A stretch of DNA of 64,000 nucleotides from Liolophura sinensis (GCF_032854445.1 NC_088306.1:27251764-27315763); one strand, 5' to 3'. Shown: positions 37,501 to 52,600, numbered from the stretch's first letter. Made by a program: numbers and translations. Notes: generated from the sequence alone by a model not told the origin.

Positions 37501-40500
37501 GTTTGCCCCCCACAGCAATACTGTAGTTTTCATGACTTTAGACATTTCATGTATCTTACAGTCTGGTGACCATCTCTCCACGACATCTTGGATACCTTAC
37601 CTCTGTAATACTGGTGAGTGCGACATGTGAAGCCCTAGTACTGTGACACTTGTCTTTAACACCGATCTCCATGGAGTTCTCTGATTCGTCTGACGAATCA
37701 TCTGAGTAATGATCCGGAGAGCAATAGTTTCCTGATTCGTCAAAACCTGCAAAATACAGCAATAACTCCAGCATATACAAACTTGAGTAGATTCAATTAT
37801 ATACTAGTATTTGACTGATGAAAATGAAAACACCATACTTTAACAGGTTTCTTTTCTGTGATGGATGTCGTGTTTAAAAATGAATGAAACCCGATGGAAG
37901 CAAAAGGAAACCAGCATACCAGACCACAGCACATCTCAAACCTCCTGACATAAAGCTGCAGCCAATCAGGCACGACGTTGTTCCTGACATAAAGCCGCAG
38001 CCAATCACGATGTTGTTCCTGACATAAAGCCGCAGCCAATCAGGCACGACATTTTTCCTGACATAAAGCCGCAGCCAATCAGGCACGACTTTGTTCCTGA
38101 CATAAAACTGTAGCCAATCAGGCACGACGTTGTTCCTGACATAAAGCCGTAGCCAATCAGGCACGACCTTGTTCCTGACATAAAGCCGCAGCCAATCAGG
38201 CATGGCGTTGTTCCTGACATAATTTATTTAGTTATTTATTTGACTGGTGCTTTACACCATACTCAAGAATATTTCACTTATATGACAGCGATCCGCATTA
38301 TGGTTGGTGAAAACCGAGCAGAGCCCGGGGGGGAAACCCACGACCTTCCACAGGTTGCTGACAGATCTTCCCACGTACGACCGGAGATGAAGTTCCTGAC
38401 ATAAAACCTCAGTGGTCAAAGGTCAGCATTCTGAGCAATTGGAGGAAAACCCACTTACAGCCTATCTCGACTTAACTTTGTCAAAGATTCAAACTTATAA
38501 CATGTACATGGAGTCCAATTCTTCAACCTTTTCAATAGCCTATGAAGCCAACATTTTGAAGAACTCACATGTATTGTATGTCACATGAAAGAATTATACG
38601 GTGTAAAGAAATAATTTGCACAGTTTGATGAAGCTTGCATCTGCAGTGACACAAACAAATTTAGTGTCATTTTCCTAATAAATGTATGCATAAATACCAC
38701 TGAAAAAAGGGATTTAGTGGTTGAAGAGGTGTTTGGTAAATGTACTGACATTGCAAATACACATGCCACACATACAGTGTCATCCATGAAACAAAGCAGT
38801 CTTACTTACATTCATAATTTACAGAGCTTTTCGGAGAAATACAGCAGGGTAACCTAAACATGCTCAAATCTACATAGAGAATTCGCGAATGCAGTAAAAG
38901 TGCTGCCTCCAGGAGTCAGTTTCCATCGTTACATGTTTTCTTCACCATCATTTTGCTACAAAAACACCTAACGATCCTAACTGAATTAGGTTGTTATCAC
39001 AGCTTGACAGCGTTATTCACTCAGTCTGCCATGTCTCCTGTATAACTGTTGATAACATCCACCTACATTTACAGCCCAAACAAACAAAGCTTCTCAGCTG
39101 ATAACTTATTACCAAACCACTGATGCATACAACAGGCAGTGTTTGAAAATTTATCTGTTGTTAGCCGTCAAGAAAGCGAAAGAAAATTTGAGAGGTGCTG
39201 TAGTGTTTAAGGCCATCATGACTGCTAATATTTGAACCATCAAAGAAAAACTTATCCGTATTGGTAGTTACTTACTGTATGCCCAAAGCCCCTTCTGTTG
39301 GGTGGGATCAATTGGCAAAATAATGTAAACTAAACAATTTTTATGACTGGCCTCATGCTTTGCACACATGCACTTCTGTACACAATGGTCTAACACAGGG
39401 TCCTTCAATCCCCCTCTGAGTGGCTCACTCATTACAAGGGGTCACTTACTTATGAGCGGGAACTAGAGCATCAACTCAATGTACACATCAGGCATTATGC
39501 AGTAGGAGGTGCAGCCGTGACTGTACTTGTAAATTTATGTGTGCATCAACAGTGGATCTGTTGTGTCAAACATCGCTACATGTGACTCGCAGGAAGAAAT
39601 GAATAATACCCTAATTGTCTTCAGTTATAGTTTTAGCTGAAAGCATTTCCTTGTATCACTGAAAAAGGGAATCTTCTCAAATTAAGCTCAATACTGCATG
39701 ATATTTTTACCTGATGACTTCATAATAACAATAATAATAAAATGGTTATACATGTAATAATGACTAATGACAAAGATATCTGGCAAATTATACGTGGGTA
39801 TGCGGGCTACGGCACTGAATACGAGTAAATATGTTTGAAATCAGTAATTAGCATACATGTTTTGGTTCATACATTTACACAGTGGATTGTTAAGAGCTAT
39901 TTTGAGATTTGCAGACTGTTTCGACCCATGAAAATGCAGATTTGGACAATCTGAACAAGGTGACAGAGATAATGGCATACATAAGACTTCAGTTTAAACA
40001 CTAAAAATTATACTTAATTAGCAGTTGCCTTGTGAATGGAATTGGCTCGCCAAGAATAATGATACTTTATAAAACATGCTCGGTTGCATTATTACCTTGT
40101 ATGCATTATTTCCCTGTATGCATTATTATCCTGTATGCATTATTACCCTGTATGCATTGTTATCCTGTATGCATTATTACCCTGTATGCATTATTACCCT
40201 GTATGCATTATTTCCCTGTATGCATTATTACCTTGTATGCATTATTTCCCTGTATGCATTATTACCCTGTATGCATTATTACCCTGTATGCATTATTACC
40301 ATGTATGCATTATTACCCTGTATGCATTATTACCTTGTATGCATTATTTCCCTGTATCAATTATTACCATGTATGCATTATTACCCTGTATGCATTATTT
40401 CCCTGTATGCATTATTACCCTGTATGCATTATTTCCCTGTATGCATTATTACCCTGTATGCATTATTACCCTGTATCAATTATTACCCTGTATGCATTAT

Positions 40501-43500
40501 TACCCTGTATGCATTATTACCCTGTATGCATTATTACCTTGTATGCATTATTTCCCTGTATCAATTATTACCATGTATGCATTATTACCCTGTATGCATT
40601 ATTTCCCTGTATGCATTATTACCTTGTATGCATTATTTCCCTGTATGCATTATTACCCTGTATGCATTATTACCCTGTATGCATTATTACCCTGTATGCA
40701 TTCTACACTGTAACAGTTCTAAAACTGGCTTAATTTCATCCAACAGTGCTGAAATTCCAAAATCACACAGAACATCTAACCAAACAATTTTTGTTTTTAT
40801 CTTAGTCCTATACTAACTGACCCCCAACCTCCTTCTCCAGTTTTTATTTATTTCCTTATTTGATGCCATACTCAAGAAAATATTTTACTTATACGATAAC
40901 AACCAGCATTATGGTGGGAGGACACCCAGAGCCCAGGAGAAACCCATGACCATCCACACGTTGCTGACAGGCCGTCCCAGGTATGGCCAGGGAGGAAGTC
41001 AGCATGACTTGAACTCCTCGTGACTGGATTACAGAGAGGCTCATTGCGCCGTGCTGGCGAGATACAAGCCCACAGAGTCCTCCTTAAAGCTTTTATTACT
41101 ACCTTTCCGGAACACAGTACTTGTACATACATTACAATGTATATAAATATTCCAGGACTAATATATAACAAGCTCCAAACTTTGTTAATGTTGTCCATAC
41201 CAAAAAAGCTGGTGATACGCTTCCGCCGCCTCAATTTGTCCAGGTTGACCGGCATGCTGAGTGACCGGTGCAGGGTGGCCTTCTTAGCCGTGTCGGGCCG
41301 AGGCTTTTCTTGCCGACTCTTGATAGGATGTGGAGTGGACATCTGCAACAAAATCAAATTTTAAAAAATATGTGTATCAAAATCATTAATGACCACAAAA
41401 ATATATATAGGTATCATAGTTACCCGAAAGAAAGCAACTAATGAACATGGAATAACAAAATTATTTAAACGAATACGAAAAACTGAAAAAAAAAATTCTT
41501 AATTAAAATTATTATCAATTATTATAACATATTCATGTCTTCTGGTTTCTGGAAACCAAGCAACCAATAAACAATTGCAAAAAATATAATGAATACAAAA
41601 GACTGGGAAAACTTGTAATCACAAATAAAATCACCATGTTTGACATGATAGGATTTTTATCTTTATGATAATCGCTGATCTTTGATAATCACTGGATTAT
41701 CCCTGGATCAGTGGTCTATCAGTGTATTTTGTTGGAGATCCTTGACCCACAAGGTCATGTATTAATTTGTTGCAAACTAAGATGTCCGCGAGTCTTTTTC
41801 AGACGCACATGCCGTACTACTGTAATTCTTCGACATATTCTCATGTTTTCATGGTGTCTATTCAAGCATATTCTGACCGCATTATTCTGTGTAGACTGAG
41901 AACACTATGCTTTTCGTGAAGCCCTGAAATTGGTCAATCCAACCAATCTATAAATAAAGGTGCATAAATTGCAATAAAAGTTGCCCTTTCATACACGAAA
42001 AGGTTGAGGAACTAGGGTAGGTCATTATTCTGTGTATACTGATAATATAATATATTTTGTGAAACCATGAAACTGAACAACCGTATGAATACAGTTTTGT
42101 CTCAAATCAAACGTGTGAAAATACTGAGGAATTAGATTCAGTTTCCAGCACCATTAATCCTAACCATGTCACAGAAATAAAATCCTCCATAAAATGTAAA
42201 ACATGTCACCAATCCAAATATATATTTATTTGACTGGGGTTTACTGCATTTCTCACCGGCCCCGCTAGCAAAGTTGGTAGAGCATCCGCTTTGCGAGCGG
42301 CAGATCCAGGATCAATCCTGGGTCAAGTCACACCAAAGACCTTAAAAATCGTTAGGCGTTCAGCATGAAGGGGATAGTGCAACAACTGCTTGACTCCTAT
42401 CAGTATAATGACTCGGGCGGCTTACTTGCCTTCGGTAAGTCGTCTCAGTGAATCACCAATACATAAAAGAGCGATGGAAGAGCGATTACATGCACTCTAA
42501 AGATTCCTTCGTCGTCATATAACTGAAAAATTGCTAAGTATGACATTAAACCCCAAGCACTCACAGACTCACTACTCCATTTCTCAATAATATTGTACAC
42601 AGGCAGGTTTACTGGTGTAAGAGAGAGAGTTAAGTGTATATGGGTATACAACCATCCCCCTTTGGTCATGTCGGCAGATACTTTGTGCATGGTTAGAGCT
42701 AACACAAACAAAATCACTATGCCATCATTATTCTTACTTCCAACACAGTTATTCCTACCTTTGGTTTTGTTTGGAGAAAATAGAACAAAAATAAATCTTT
42801 CTCACAAATCATATGTAACGTAACAATTTTGTCTACCTGTCGGAACCACCGTTTCACTGGTGTCAGGAAATGAACGTGCAAAGGTACACTGGTTTCTGAC
42901 ATCGTGAACACGGTACACTCCTTCATTGCGAACTTCTGTCACTTAAAAATCTTTCAGAGTTGAGTCCAACACTCGCTGTAGATATTTCAGCAAGCTGAGG
43001 TTAAACTGGGTAGTCACTGATCCTCTCTAATCCACACAAGGACTCAGCCCTGTATTATAGCAAAGCATTTCCCGTTCCCTCACTGAAATGGTGTCACAAG
43101 TCAGCTGTGCTTAACACTTCTCTAATGTCCTTTTTAATTCAGGTCATCATCATTTCCATTAAATAACCATGCATGTGAAACCTTCTGAGGTACACGTATA
43201 TGTACTTGGCACATGTCCAAGGAACACAACATATGATTGTTCTCTGTTCACAACATTAAAACTCCTGCAAAGCTCAAAAGCCTCGCACAAATATGCGTTC
43301 ATTTAACTCTTTATGAAGCATATTTGTCTGCTTTCTCACAGGATTCAATTTGTGCAAAGCAGTAAGAACGGTCTAACATCAGATCCTGGTACGTGTAGCA
43401 GTTAAGAAGAGATACTTTTTGGCCGCACATGTAATTTCCCAAGTCTCGCCACACGAGTGCATTTCGCTGTTTCTCCAAATATCACCACTGCACAATTCCG

Positions 43501-46500
43501 TATTGCTCCTGATCCCTGATACAGTAAAATCAGCGGTTGTCGTGACAACTGTCGTGGTGCGGAATTCAAACTCAAACTGACATGATTACAACCTGCCACA
43601 GAACTCTTTTTGTTCTCTCCACTCCTTCAGTTCAAATTGTAACTGTAAATGTGCAGTTTTGTTTGTATTGTCAGGTTACCCACTATTTCTAACAACTGAT
43701 GAAAAATAAACACACTGACAGATAGAACTTATTGAAATCTTGAAAACTCCTTCATTCCAGCTTGCTACTCTTTGTGTAGTGTGTACGTTGTAGCGTCAAG
43801 TTCTGAACTCTTTTGTACAACTCCACGATGAAGAATGAATGTATTCAAACAACTTAACAAAACCTTTGAAAACTCCTTCATATGTTGAAATTTATATGTC
43901 AGTCGTCATCCATAGCATGCAGCTAATGGCCTCTTCACAGTATTTTGCGAATAAAAGGCTTCATAAATGCTTTTCTGTATCCTGCTCCCAATTTATAATT
44001 CCACCAAGGGTCTCCTCAACATCCTGAACAGGGTAATGAAAACTGTGACAGTGGGTGACAAAACTAAAACCGCAACTCACACAACCTTTTCCACGGGAAC
44101 AATCCAAAGGTTAACCAAAGGGCAGTCACGCAATGACACCGCATTCCACAGGTTTTGACATTTACAACATCCTTGGGTGCAGCCAATTGATTTTAAGCCA
44201 GTTACACAACTGTTAGTTGTTATGTCAGGATACCTCTGGACAAATCTACCAAACTAAACAGTCTGATACAGCCTACAACTAGACAGAGGTAAAGTCCTTT
44301 GAAATGGCTGTTAGAGGTGAACCAGTCACTTCGGCTTAAAACACAGACTCTATTGCTTGATACAGAACTCATTCAGGTTTTTTCTTTCTTCTCACCTGTT
44401 GGTATTGCGCAATCAGCAGGTAAACTTCCAGGTAGTATACATGTATGTTGGGGGTTATTACAACACGTGAGCTGCTCAACCTTCACCCGAGTTATTAATA
44501 GACTTGACTCTAACAATCGTTCCACCTGCCTTCAAGTACATATGTACATCTATGAAAATAACAGGAACCATCAGAATGTACTGCCTATCTGAGAAAAAAA
44601 AATTATACTATCTGATCCATTCCATTTCTCTTTCAACTTGGTCTCCACAACACTGCTAACAGGAAAACTTAATGTTTTGGTAAATTCCCAGGTATATCCA
44701 AGGTATTACAGCTTCCAAATCCAGCTTTACAGTCACATGCGGACTTTAGCTTCTCAAATTTTCTCTGAGCATTCAGCTTTTTGTGTACAGGACAGCCAAT
44801 TCTCCTGTGGCATCTTGAAATCAAAAACCAGGAAGAGACTGTTAAAATGCAGAAAGTTCTTCAAGGTTTTTTGCTTTTTACAAAACGTATGTTTGATACA
44901 TGTTCACTATTCTTCCTTTCCTGTTACAAAAACAAACAACAAATAAACAGTTCTCGCGAAGTCAAGAACACAAATATTCTCCACAAATTCTTGTTGAACC
45001 CTCATTTGAAATGTGTAAAATCCATGGCATCCATTCCCACACTATCTGGAGAAGACTTATCTTTGGACAAAACTCTGAAGCAAGAGCTGGTATGATGACA
45101 AGAACAAGCTTTCCATGGGCCTATGTGTTCATGGGTCGTCTTCACTGCAACTGCATGTCCAGAGAGGAACAGCTTTCATACAGGTAACCAACTACCCCAC
45201 ACAACTACCCCACACCGTTTTCTGAGTACCCAAGCGGAAAGCTGTGACATGTCAGACTGCTGACAAGTTGTCTGGGTTTCACTTTGTGTGTATATCTACA
45301 CTCAGAGTACAGTTCACCAATGAGAACAATAAGTGTACCAGTCTCAGCAGTCTGCATGTACTCACTCATACATTGTCACAGACATGCACAAAACCTCTCA
45401 TTCAGGGGGCAAACATTTACAGATAAGAATAACCACCAATTGAAAATACCAGTAGCACCATTTCACTTGCACTGAACAAGCTTGTTAAACACTAGTTTAA
45501 TCTCCTTAGAGAAAGTTATTTTAAAGATCTGAGTTTTCCTCCAGTGATCTTAATAATAATATGTCTAGCTAACCCAAGGGGGTGAGGTTTTAGTATGAGT
45601 TGATTTTAAACATGGTCGGGTGCTTGTCTGTTATTGTGTCTGCTGAGCATATTTACACAAGTACATGTACATATACATGGTCCAGGGCGCTGTCAGATTG
45701 TAATGATAAGCATGCACGGTACAGGGACCCATTAGATGTAACTGGTTTCTTCAATTCCCCTCAGTGTATAAATGTCGTACAAGTTTGAAAAGGAAATTAC
45801 AGCAAACTAAATGTGGTTTGTGACTATAAACTGTGCGATATAATTATGTCAATTATTCCTCTTCAGACATTAGCAATGGTAGCAGAATGTGTAATAAACA
45901 GTACATTAGGAAAACTTTGAATTCTCGATCTTATTTTAGCAATAGAAGTTTCAAGGATGAATATGCACATGTATAGCTTGTTACAGTGTATTTGGCTGGA
46001 ATTCCTCATAAAAATATACAGACGGGTCATTATAATACCATTGCATTAGCAGGCAAAAAGGAGGGCATGATACAGTGTACAAAGCCATTCACCTGGTGTT
46101 CTCAATGGTCACAGGCTGGTCAAGAGCCTAAAGGTCACTCACACGACCGGCTGAAAGTATGTGGCCCGAGGGCAATGCACTTGAAAACTTTTGATCAAAC
46201 ATCAATAGTCATATTTCCATTGTTAACATCTCACAACAGAAGTATAATAAACCTTGTGGCAATAAGCTCTGGTGAATGGCATGTACAAGACCTCGAATTA
46301 TCTCAACATCTCAGAGAAGAATGCAATTTCAAAACAAAGTGCTTTATACTTGCCTAAATCTGTCCATAACAAATTGCTCTATTCAACAACAACAATCCCA
46401 GTTTCAATCATAAAAGCACTCAGGTAGAGTCTGAATTTCCAATTTTTCCAAACACTGGCTCTCAAAAGGCCCGACACAATGAGGGTAAAAGCATAAACAC

Positions 46501-49500
46501 AGCCTCACAACACTAGAGGTATTCAGTGCTTTCCATTAAAATACAAAAAAGGCGTGTGGCAGAGAGGTAAGCTCTATCCACCACTCTTCCTCCGTATTTT
46601 TTAACTAAGAAACAAAATGCAGTTTACATGTATACACTTCTCACAACCATAACCACACAATAATAAAAGTAAAATGTGATGCAGGTGATTTTCATGTTAT
46701 ATGCAACTTAAGAACTTTCTGAAAAAAAAAAAAAAAATACCAGGGCATGAAGCAATCTTAAAGTGGCGTCAAAATTTCAATCATTAACTTTGGTATGTTC
46801 CTTTCTGCTATTTTAGCTCAAATTTGTTTTACAATAGTTTACTGGAAATTTATTTAGTCAGGCAATATATTGAACTTGTTATGTAAGAAATAACAATTTT
46901 ACAAAGACTTAAAATTTTGGCTGAAGCCTAAGATGGCTTCATGATCCTGGGCCAGTACATTATGTAGCCAGTACATTACTTAATCATGCAGCTAGTACAT
47001 TATGTAATCATGCAGCTTACCCGTCTTGACTTGCCTCCACATTCCCCATCTATAAACTTTTTCCTTCGAATGTTCTTCATGGATAAACTATGAGGCATCT
47101 TCGTTAACTGATTGAACTGCTGCACAGCCATTGTTAGCGTTGTCAAATCACCTGTAAATAAATGAAAAAACGTCCATGCGTGTTTAACATTGTCCCAATA
47201 AACAGCGTAATTACCTGTAATCCCTAAATATCCAGATTTTGAGTTATCTCTTTTGTCCTTTAGATAAGACAAGAAGAACACACACACTTCCATGAAGAAG
47301 GGAAGTCACACTAAAGGAAATATCGGGCAGGAAAGAAAGATTTTGCGGAATAAATCTAACAACGTTTTGATGTTTAATTTCCATTTGTTTGTATCTTATT
47401 TCCATGATTATGTTTTATAAGGAGAATACAGTAGCACAGGTGTCTCTTAGATATGTGCCTAGCTAAAACTGTTGTTATTTCCTATTTTCTTGAAAAGGTT
47501 AAGCTCATCAAAATGACAATGCTAAAAGCGTAACAAATATCATGGTGATCCTTTGTAACAGTGAATAACCTAAAATTTTGTAAAAAAAAAAAAAAAAAAA
47601 AAAATAAACGCACCTTTAAATATCCTAAAACATTACTTTTGGTGCTAAAACTTACTTTTTCAGCAGTTTATTATCCTACCTTTCAATAAACCTCTACAAT
47701 AGCTTTCTAAGAGCAACAGAAGTCCTTGAATTGAGGAAAACGAGTAAAATAATCATGGGCAAAATTTTGGGTCATTTACTGTAAGTTTGATAAAGTATGA
47801 TAGAGGAAATAGACACCGAATAGACAGCTACTCGTACGTCTACACCCTTATAATATGTCATGTATGTGAGGACTGCTGTCACTGCTTCTTCTGGAGATGC
47901 TTGCTTGAGGGCCACAAAAAAAAAACAAAGACATTCTTCAAACACAAAATACAATTACCTTACTTCTTAATGAGCTGGATTAAGATGAAGAAGTTTTTAA
48001 GCCCTGCTGTAGCTGACCCCCCAAAAAGCTATACTGCACGTTAACACGAATCCACACTAAAGTGTAGCCGTTAAATGCCTTGTGGAAAGATTTATATCTA
48101 AAACCATTTCACTACAAAGCCGATAATGAACACTAGCTTTTAAGCAAGTAAAATCTGTCATGATGAACACAACTGAACTGTATGCCAGTAAATCTTCCTC
48201 GGGGGGAACATTATTTGATATTTCCTGATTTTTTACGTCTGATGAAGTATTAATTATCATCATGAAACAAAGCCGGAGGGGTGGAGTGGGGGTACTTTAA
48301 ACTAAGGCAGGGTTTGAATGTCTTCCCGGATAGAAACACACAGTGGACTGACTGACCTACATGTAAGCATGTAAGCTTATACAAACTACAGTGTATGTGA
48401 AAATGTTAAGACGTGGGACCTTGGATACACACAGAACATATTTGTGTGTAAAACAGGTGACTTAATCTAACAAAATTATACTATGTGATGAAAAACTGTT
48501 CTATATTCAAAATCAAGGTGTAGATGTACACTACATGTCAATAAAATAACACGAAAAATATAGAATTTGTGATTTACATATTTCATGTTCAAATAACATG
48601 TTTATCATGTACAGACATAACAATTAATAGAGGATATTGAACAGTGAAGTTTTAATATCGTAAATATTTTTCGAGTGAGAGGTGAAAATGATAACGTGTT
48701 AAGTGAGTTATCATTTCCACCTTTCACAAGAAAAATATTTACGATATTCAACCTTCATTGTTCAATATTCTGTTTAGTATTTATATTTTGACAATATCGT
48801 GATTTTGTGAACAAGCTTAAAGCATCATTTTTATCTCAAGGACTTCACGGACTTGTTCATGTAGCTTGCGGTCAAACATTACATCTTGTATCACGTCGCG
48901 TCTTATTGTGTGACGTAAGAAATGTTAAAGTTGAAAGAACCTGTATTATGATGTCATTGCACTGAGCTTGGGTTGGAACGCCATAAAACAAAACGTTTCT
49001 TTGTGATGTCAAGGCATTGGGGTGCGCAATAACAAAAGTGATATCTAACTCTAGCCAGTGAGATATCACTTATATCAGTGAAAGAAATCCTGACATTTCG
49101 CTTTCATATAAATGATACAAAAAGGTCTTAATTCTGTTGAGTTGTATAAAGTGGTATTGTTACAAGCTATAAAATAATGGTTCTCGTTATCTGTAAAGAC
49201 TGAGAAAAATTATACATTATCAAGGTAATTACTGGTAATCTAATAACCTGAATTCCTGAGAGCACATAACACAGCATGTAGAGTATGTACCCAGTGTACA
49301 CACGTAAGCTGTCTGAGTACCGACAAAACAATTCATACATACATGTACCTCTGTGGCCAGATGCGAATACAGGAAGTCAGTCATTCTCTTATCTTCCTAA
49401 CCACACTGACGTTCATGCACATCAGAAATAACAGTGATCTACATTCATGGTGGAGTGTTTGTTCTGCCTGACAAAATCTGACTAAAAGTGCAAATATTTG

Positions 49501-49624
49501 GGGGATTATTTCTCAAATCACTTAGTGTATAATGTACATGTATGTCTATATGAACACAGGAGAACATGAGGATCGGGGTCAAGTCTGTTGTGTTATATGG
49601 ACACACAATATACATGTAATTGTC

Positions 49625-49655
<31 letters not shown>

Positions 49656-52600
49656 TATATATATGAATGATCTCATCTCACTCCCAACAGTGCGTTCCCA
49701 AAGGCTTTTAGTCATAAAACATTTCTTTGTTACTGAAACTTACATTTTGTCAGTAGATTACCTTTCTACCTTCCAAATCTTTCTCAATACAACTAAGGTC
49801 AATAGATCTCTCAGAATGAGGTAAAATGTAGGATTTTCTCTTGGATGAAACTTCAGGTAATTCACCTAATACCTGTATACACATTCATGTATATACAGCT
49901 CAGAAGGACTCACCCAGATCAGAATTGGTTCTTTCTGTTCTTGGGCGCCGTGGGCGGAGCTGTCGGCTGTCAAGCCCGTCCTCCTCAGCAGAGGTGTCCA
50001 GGTTATGCGCCCATCTCACGCTGCAGTCAGACTTGGGGCGCTCATGGTGGCGCCGGGACATTTCTCGCCGTATGACTTGCTGACCCTAGTTAGCAAATGA
50101 AAGATGATAGTGTTGGTTTTTATGCATGTATGAAAATATAATTGCATATAAATTATTAATTAAGGAGTTACACCACTGCCAAAACCTCTGCATCTTAAAT
50201 TAAAAACCAGGGTAAAATGACAAGGTCAACATAGTCACAGTTGGTTCCCTAAATTGTACAAAACTGGCATTGTATAAAAACTTCTGTTGTAAGATTCAGA
50301 GCATCCTACAGAAACAAAAAGTTTTTGGTGGCTTCCACTTTTACATGGCATCATTGTTCATGTACAGCCACAAATCAAATGTTACTATGCTTTAATCCAA
50401 ATGCTGTTAAAGCCATTCTAACATAAGTGTAGGGTCCTGGCAACTGCACGGCGCAGCAGGACTGATTCCACCACCACAAATCAAATGTTACTATGCTTTA
50501 ATCCAAATGCTGTTAAAGCCATTCTAACATAAGTGTAGGGTCCCGGCAACTGCACGGCGCAGCAGGACTGATTCCATTTTACTGATGTCAACCACATCAG
50601 TAAACATCACAGACATTGCCCTACAATCAATTTGTGACGTAAAAATGGCTCAAGGTTCTGCATCACACTATAGCTTACAATAGCTTACACCTGACAGGAG
50701 TAAAAAACGAGCCACCTCCCTACTCTGCACCTGTATCCCTTCTCCCTTACTTCACCTGACATCTGCTGGATACAGTGTACTGCAACAAATCACGTTTGTC
50801 TAACTGGTACAATGGCTTACACCTGACAGGAGTAAAAAACGAGCCACCTCCCTACTCTGCACCTGTATCCCTTCTCCCTTACTTCACCTGACATCTGCTG
50901 GATACAGTGTACTGCAACAAATCACGTTTGTCTAACTGGTACAATGGCTTACACCTGACAGGAGTAAAAAACGAGCCACCTCCCTACTCTGCACCTGTAT
51001 CCCTTCTCCCTTACTTCACCTGACATCTGCTGGATACAGTGTACTGCAACAAATCACGTTTGTCTAACTGGTACAATAGCTTACACCTGACAGGAGTAAA
51101 AAACGAGCCACCTCCCTACTCTGCACCTGTATCCCTACTCCCTTACTTCACCTGACATCTGCTGGATACAGTGTACTACAACAAATCACGTTTGTCTAAC
51201 TGGTACAATAGCTTACACCTGACAGGAGTAAAAAACGAGCCACCTCCCTACTCTGCACCTGTATCCCTACTCCCTTACTTCACCTGACATCGGCTGGATA
51301 CAGTGTACTGCAACAAATCACGTTTGTCTAACTGGTCTTTGTATTTATTTATTTATTTTTTTGATTGGTGTTTTACCACATACTCAAGAACATTTCACAT
51401 AACACACCACAGCAGCCGGGTATTATGGTGGGAGGGTAACCCCACGACCATCTGCAGGTTGCTGAAAAACCTTCCCACGTACAGCCGGAGAGGAAGCCAT
51501 CATAAGCTGAACTTGAACTCACAGCAACAGCATCAGTGCAAGGCTCCCAAGTCACTGTGCCGTGCTGACGCTCTAATTACTTGGGCCACTACCCCTACTG
51601 GTCATTCTATTTATTTATTTATTTATTTGATTAGTGTTTTACGCCGTACTCAAGAATATTTCACTTATACGACGGCGGCCAGCATTATGGTGGGTGGAAA
51701 CCGGGGACACAGCCCGGGGGAAGCCCACGACCATCCGCAGGTTGCTGAAAGACCTTCCCGCAAACGGCCGGAGAGGAAGCCCCCATTACATCACCCATTA
51801 CACAAGTAGTGTAACTCCGAAAAACGAAAGCTTCATTTTGACTCAATATTTCAGCATTTTATGATGATACACTTGTGTATTACGTGAAACATATCAGTGG
51901 ATCTACTGTATTACGTGAAACTTATCAGTGGATCTACTGTATGACATGAAACTTATCAGTGGATCTACTGTATGATGTGAAACTTATCAGTGGATTTACT
52001 GTATGATGTGAAACTTATCAGTGGATTTAATGTATGATGTGAAACTTATCAGTGGATCTACTGTATGACGTGAAACTTATCAGTGGATCTACTGTAAGAT
52101 GTGAAACTTACCAGTGGATCTACTGTATGACGTGAAACTTATCAGTGGATCTACTGTAAGATGTGAAACTTATCAGTGGATTTACTGGATTACGTATAAC
52201 TTATCAGTGGATCTACTGGATTAGGTGAAACTTATCAGTGGCTCTACTGTATGACGTGAAACATATCAGTGGATCTTCTGCATTGTGTGAAACTTATCAG
52301 TGGATTTACTGGATTCTGGTTACTCAGATACACGTTTACATGTTGACAGCGTAGCAAGAAGAAATCTAAAAGCCAACAGAGTTATCCTCTACATCTATTG
52401 TAATGTATTGTGTAGATTTACCCCTAAACAGTTATTCAAATTATGAACCTACTTGCATAGTGTAAGACTTAAAAGAGAACTTTGTAAACGCCATTTAAAC
52501 CCTAACCCTAATTATTCAACCTTTTCTCGTCTGAAAGAGCAACTTTCAGTGCAATTTATGCACATATTTAATTGGAATTTGGAGACAAAAATAATTTTAA

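Larger units (their letters stand above)
28450..37555. other. Introns between RhoGEF exons from SH3 to the stop
   Basis: Introns here are 0.2-1.9 kb and hold few repeats, only a G run (32088-32135) and A/T-rich tracts. The 1.9-kb intron at 28600-30498 shows no feature of note. Confidence 0.5.
35220..37600. other. 2.2-kb intron upstream of the internal RhoGEF promoter
   Basis: It holds divergent MITE family A pieces (35960-36035, 37310-37500). Nothing else was recognised. Confidence 0.5.

Noticed and set aside
40032-40816. Three overlapping 209-246 codon plus-strand frames
   Set aside because: They are a 17-bp repeat read in three frames, with low-complexity hydrophobic output and no start context or splice support.
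43800-45500. Cluster of overlapping 60-104 codon plus-strand frames
   Set aside because: Low stop density only. No motifs, no consistent splice sites, and the frames overlap each other.
48634-48768. MicroRNA precursor
   Set aside because: Arms are longer than usual and paired evenly throughout, more like a foldback element. Small-RNA data would be needed.
51303-51809. 168-codon plus-strand frame
   Set aside because: Spans two SINE-2 copies and part of the 132-bp array.
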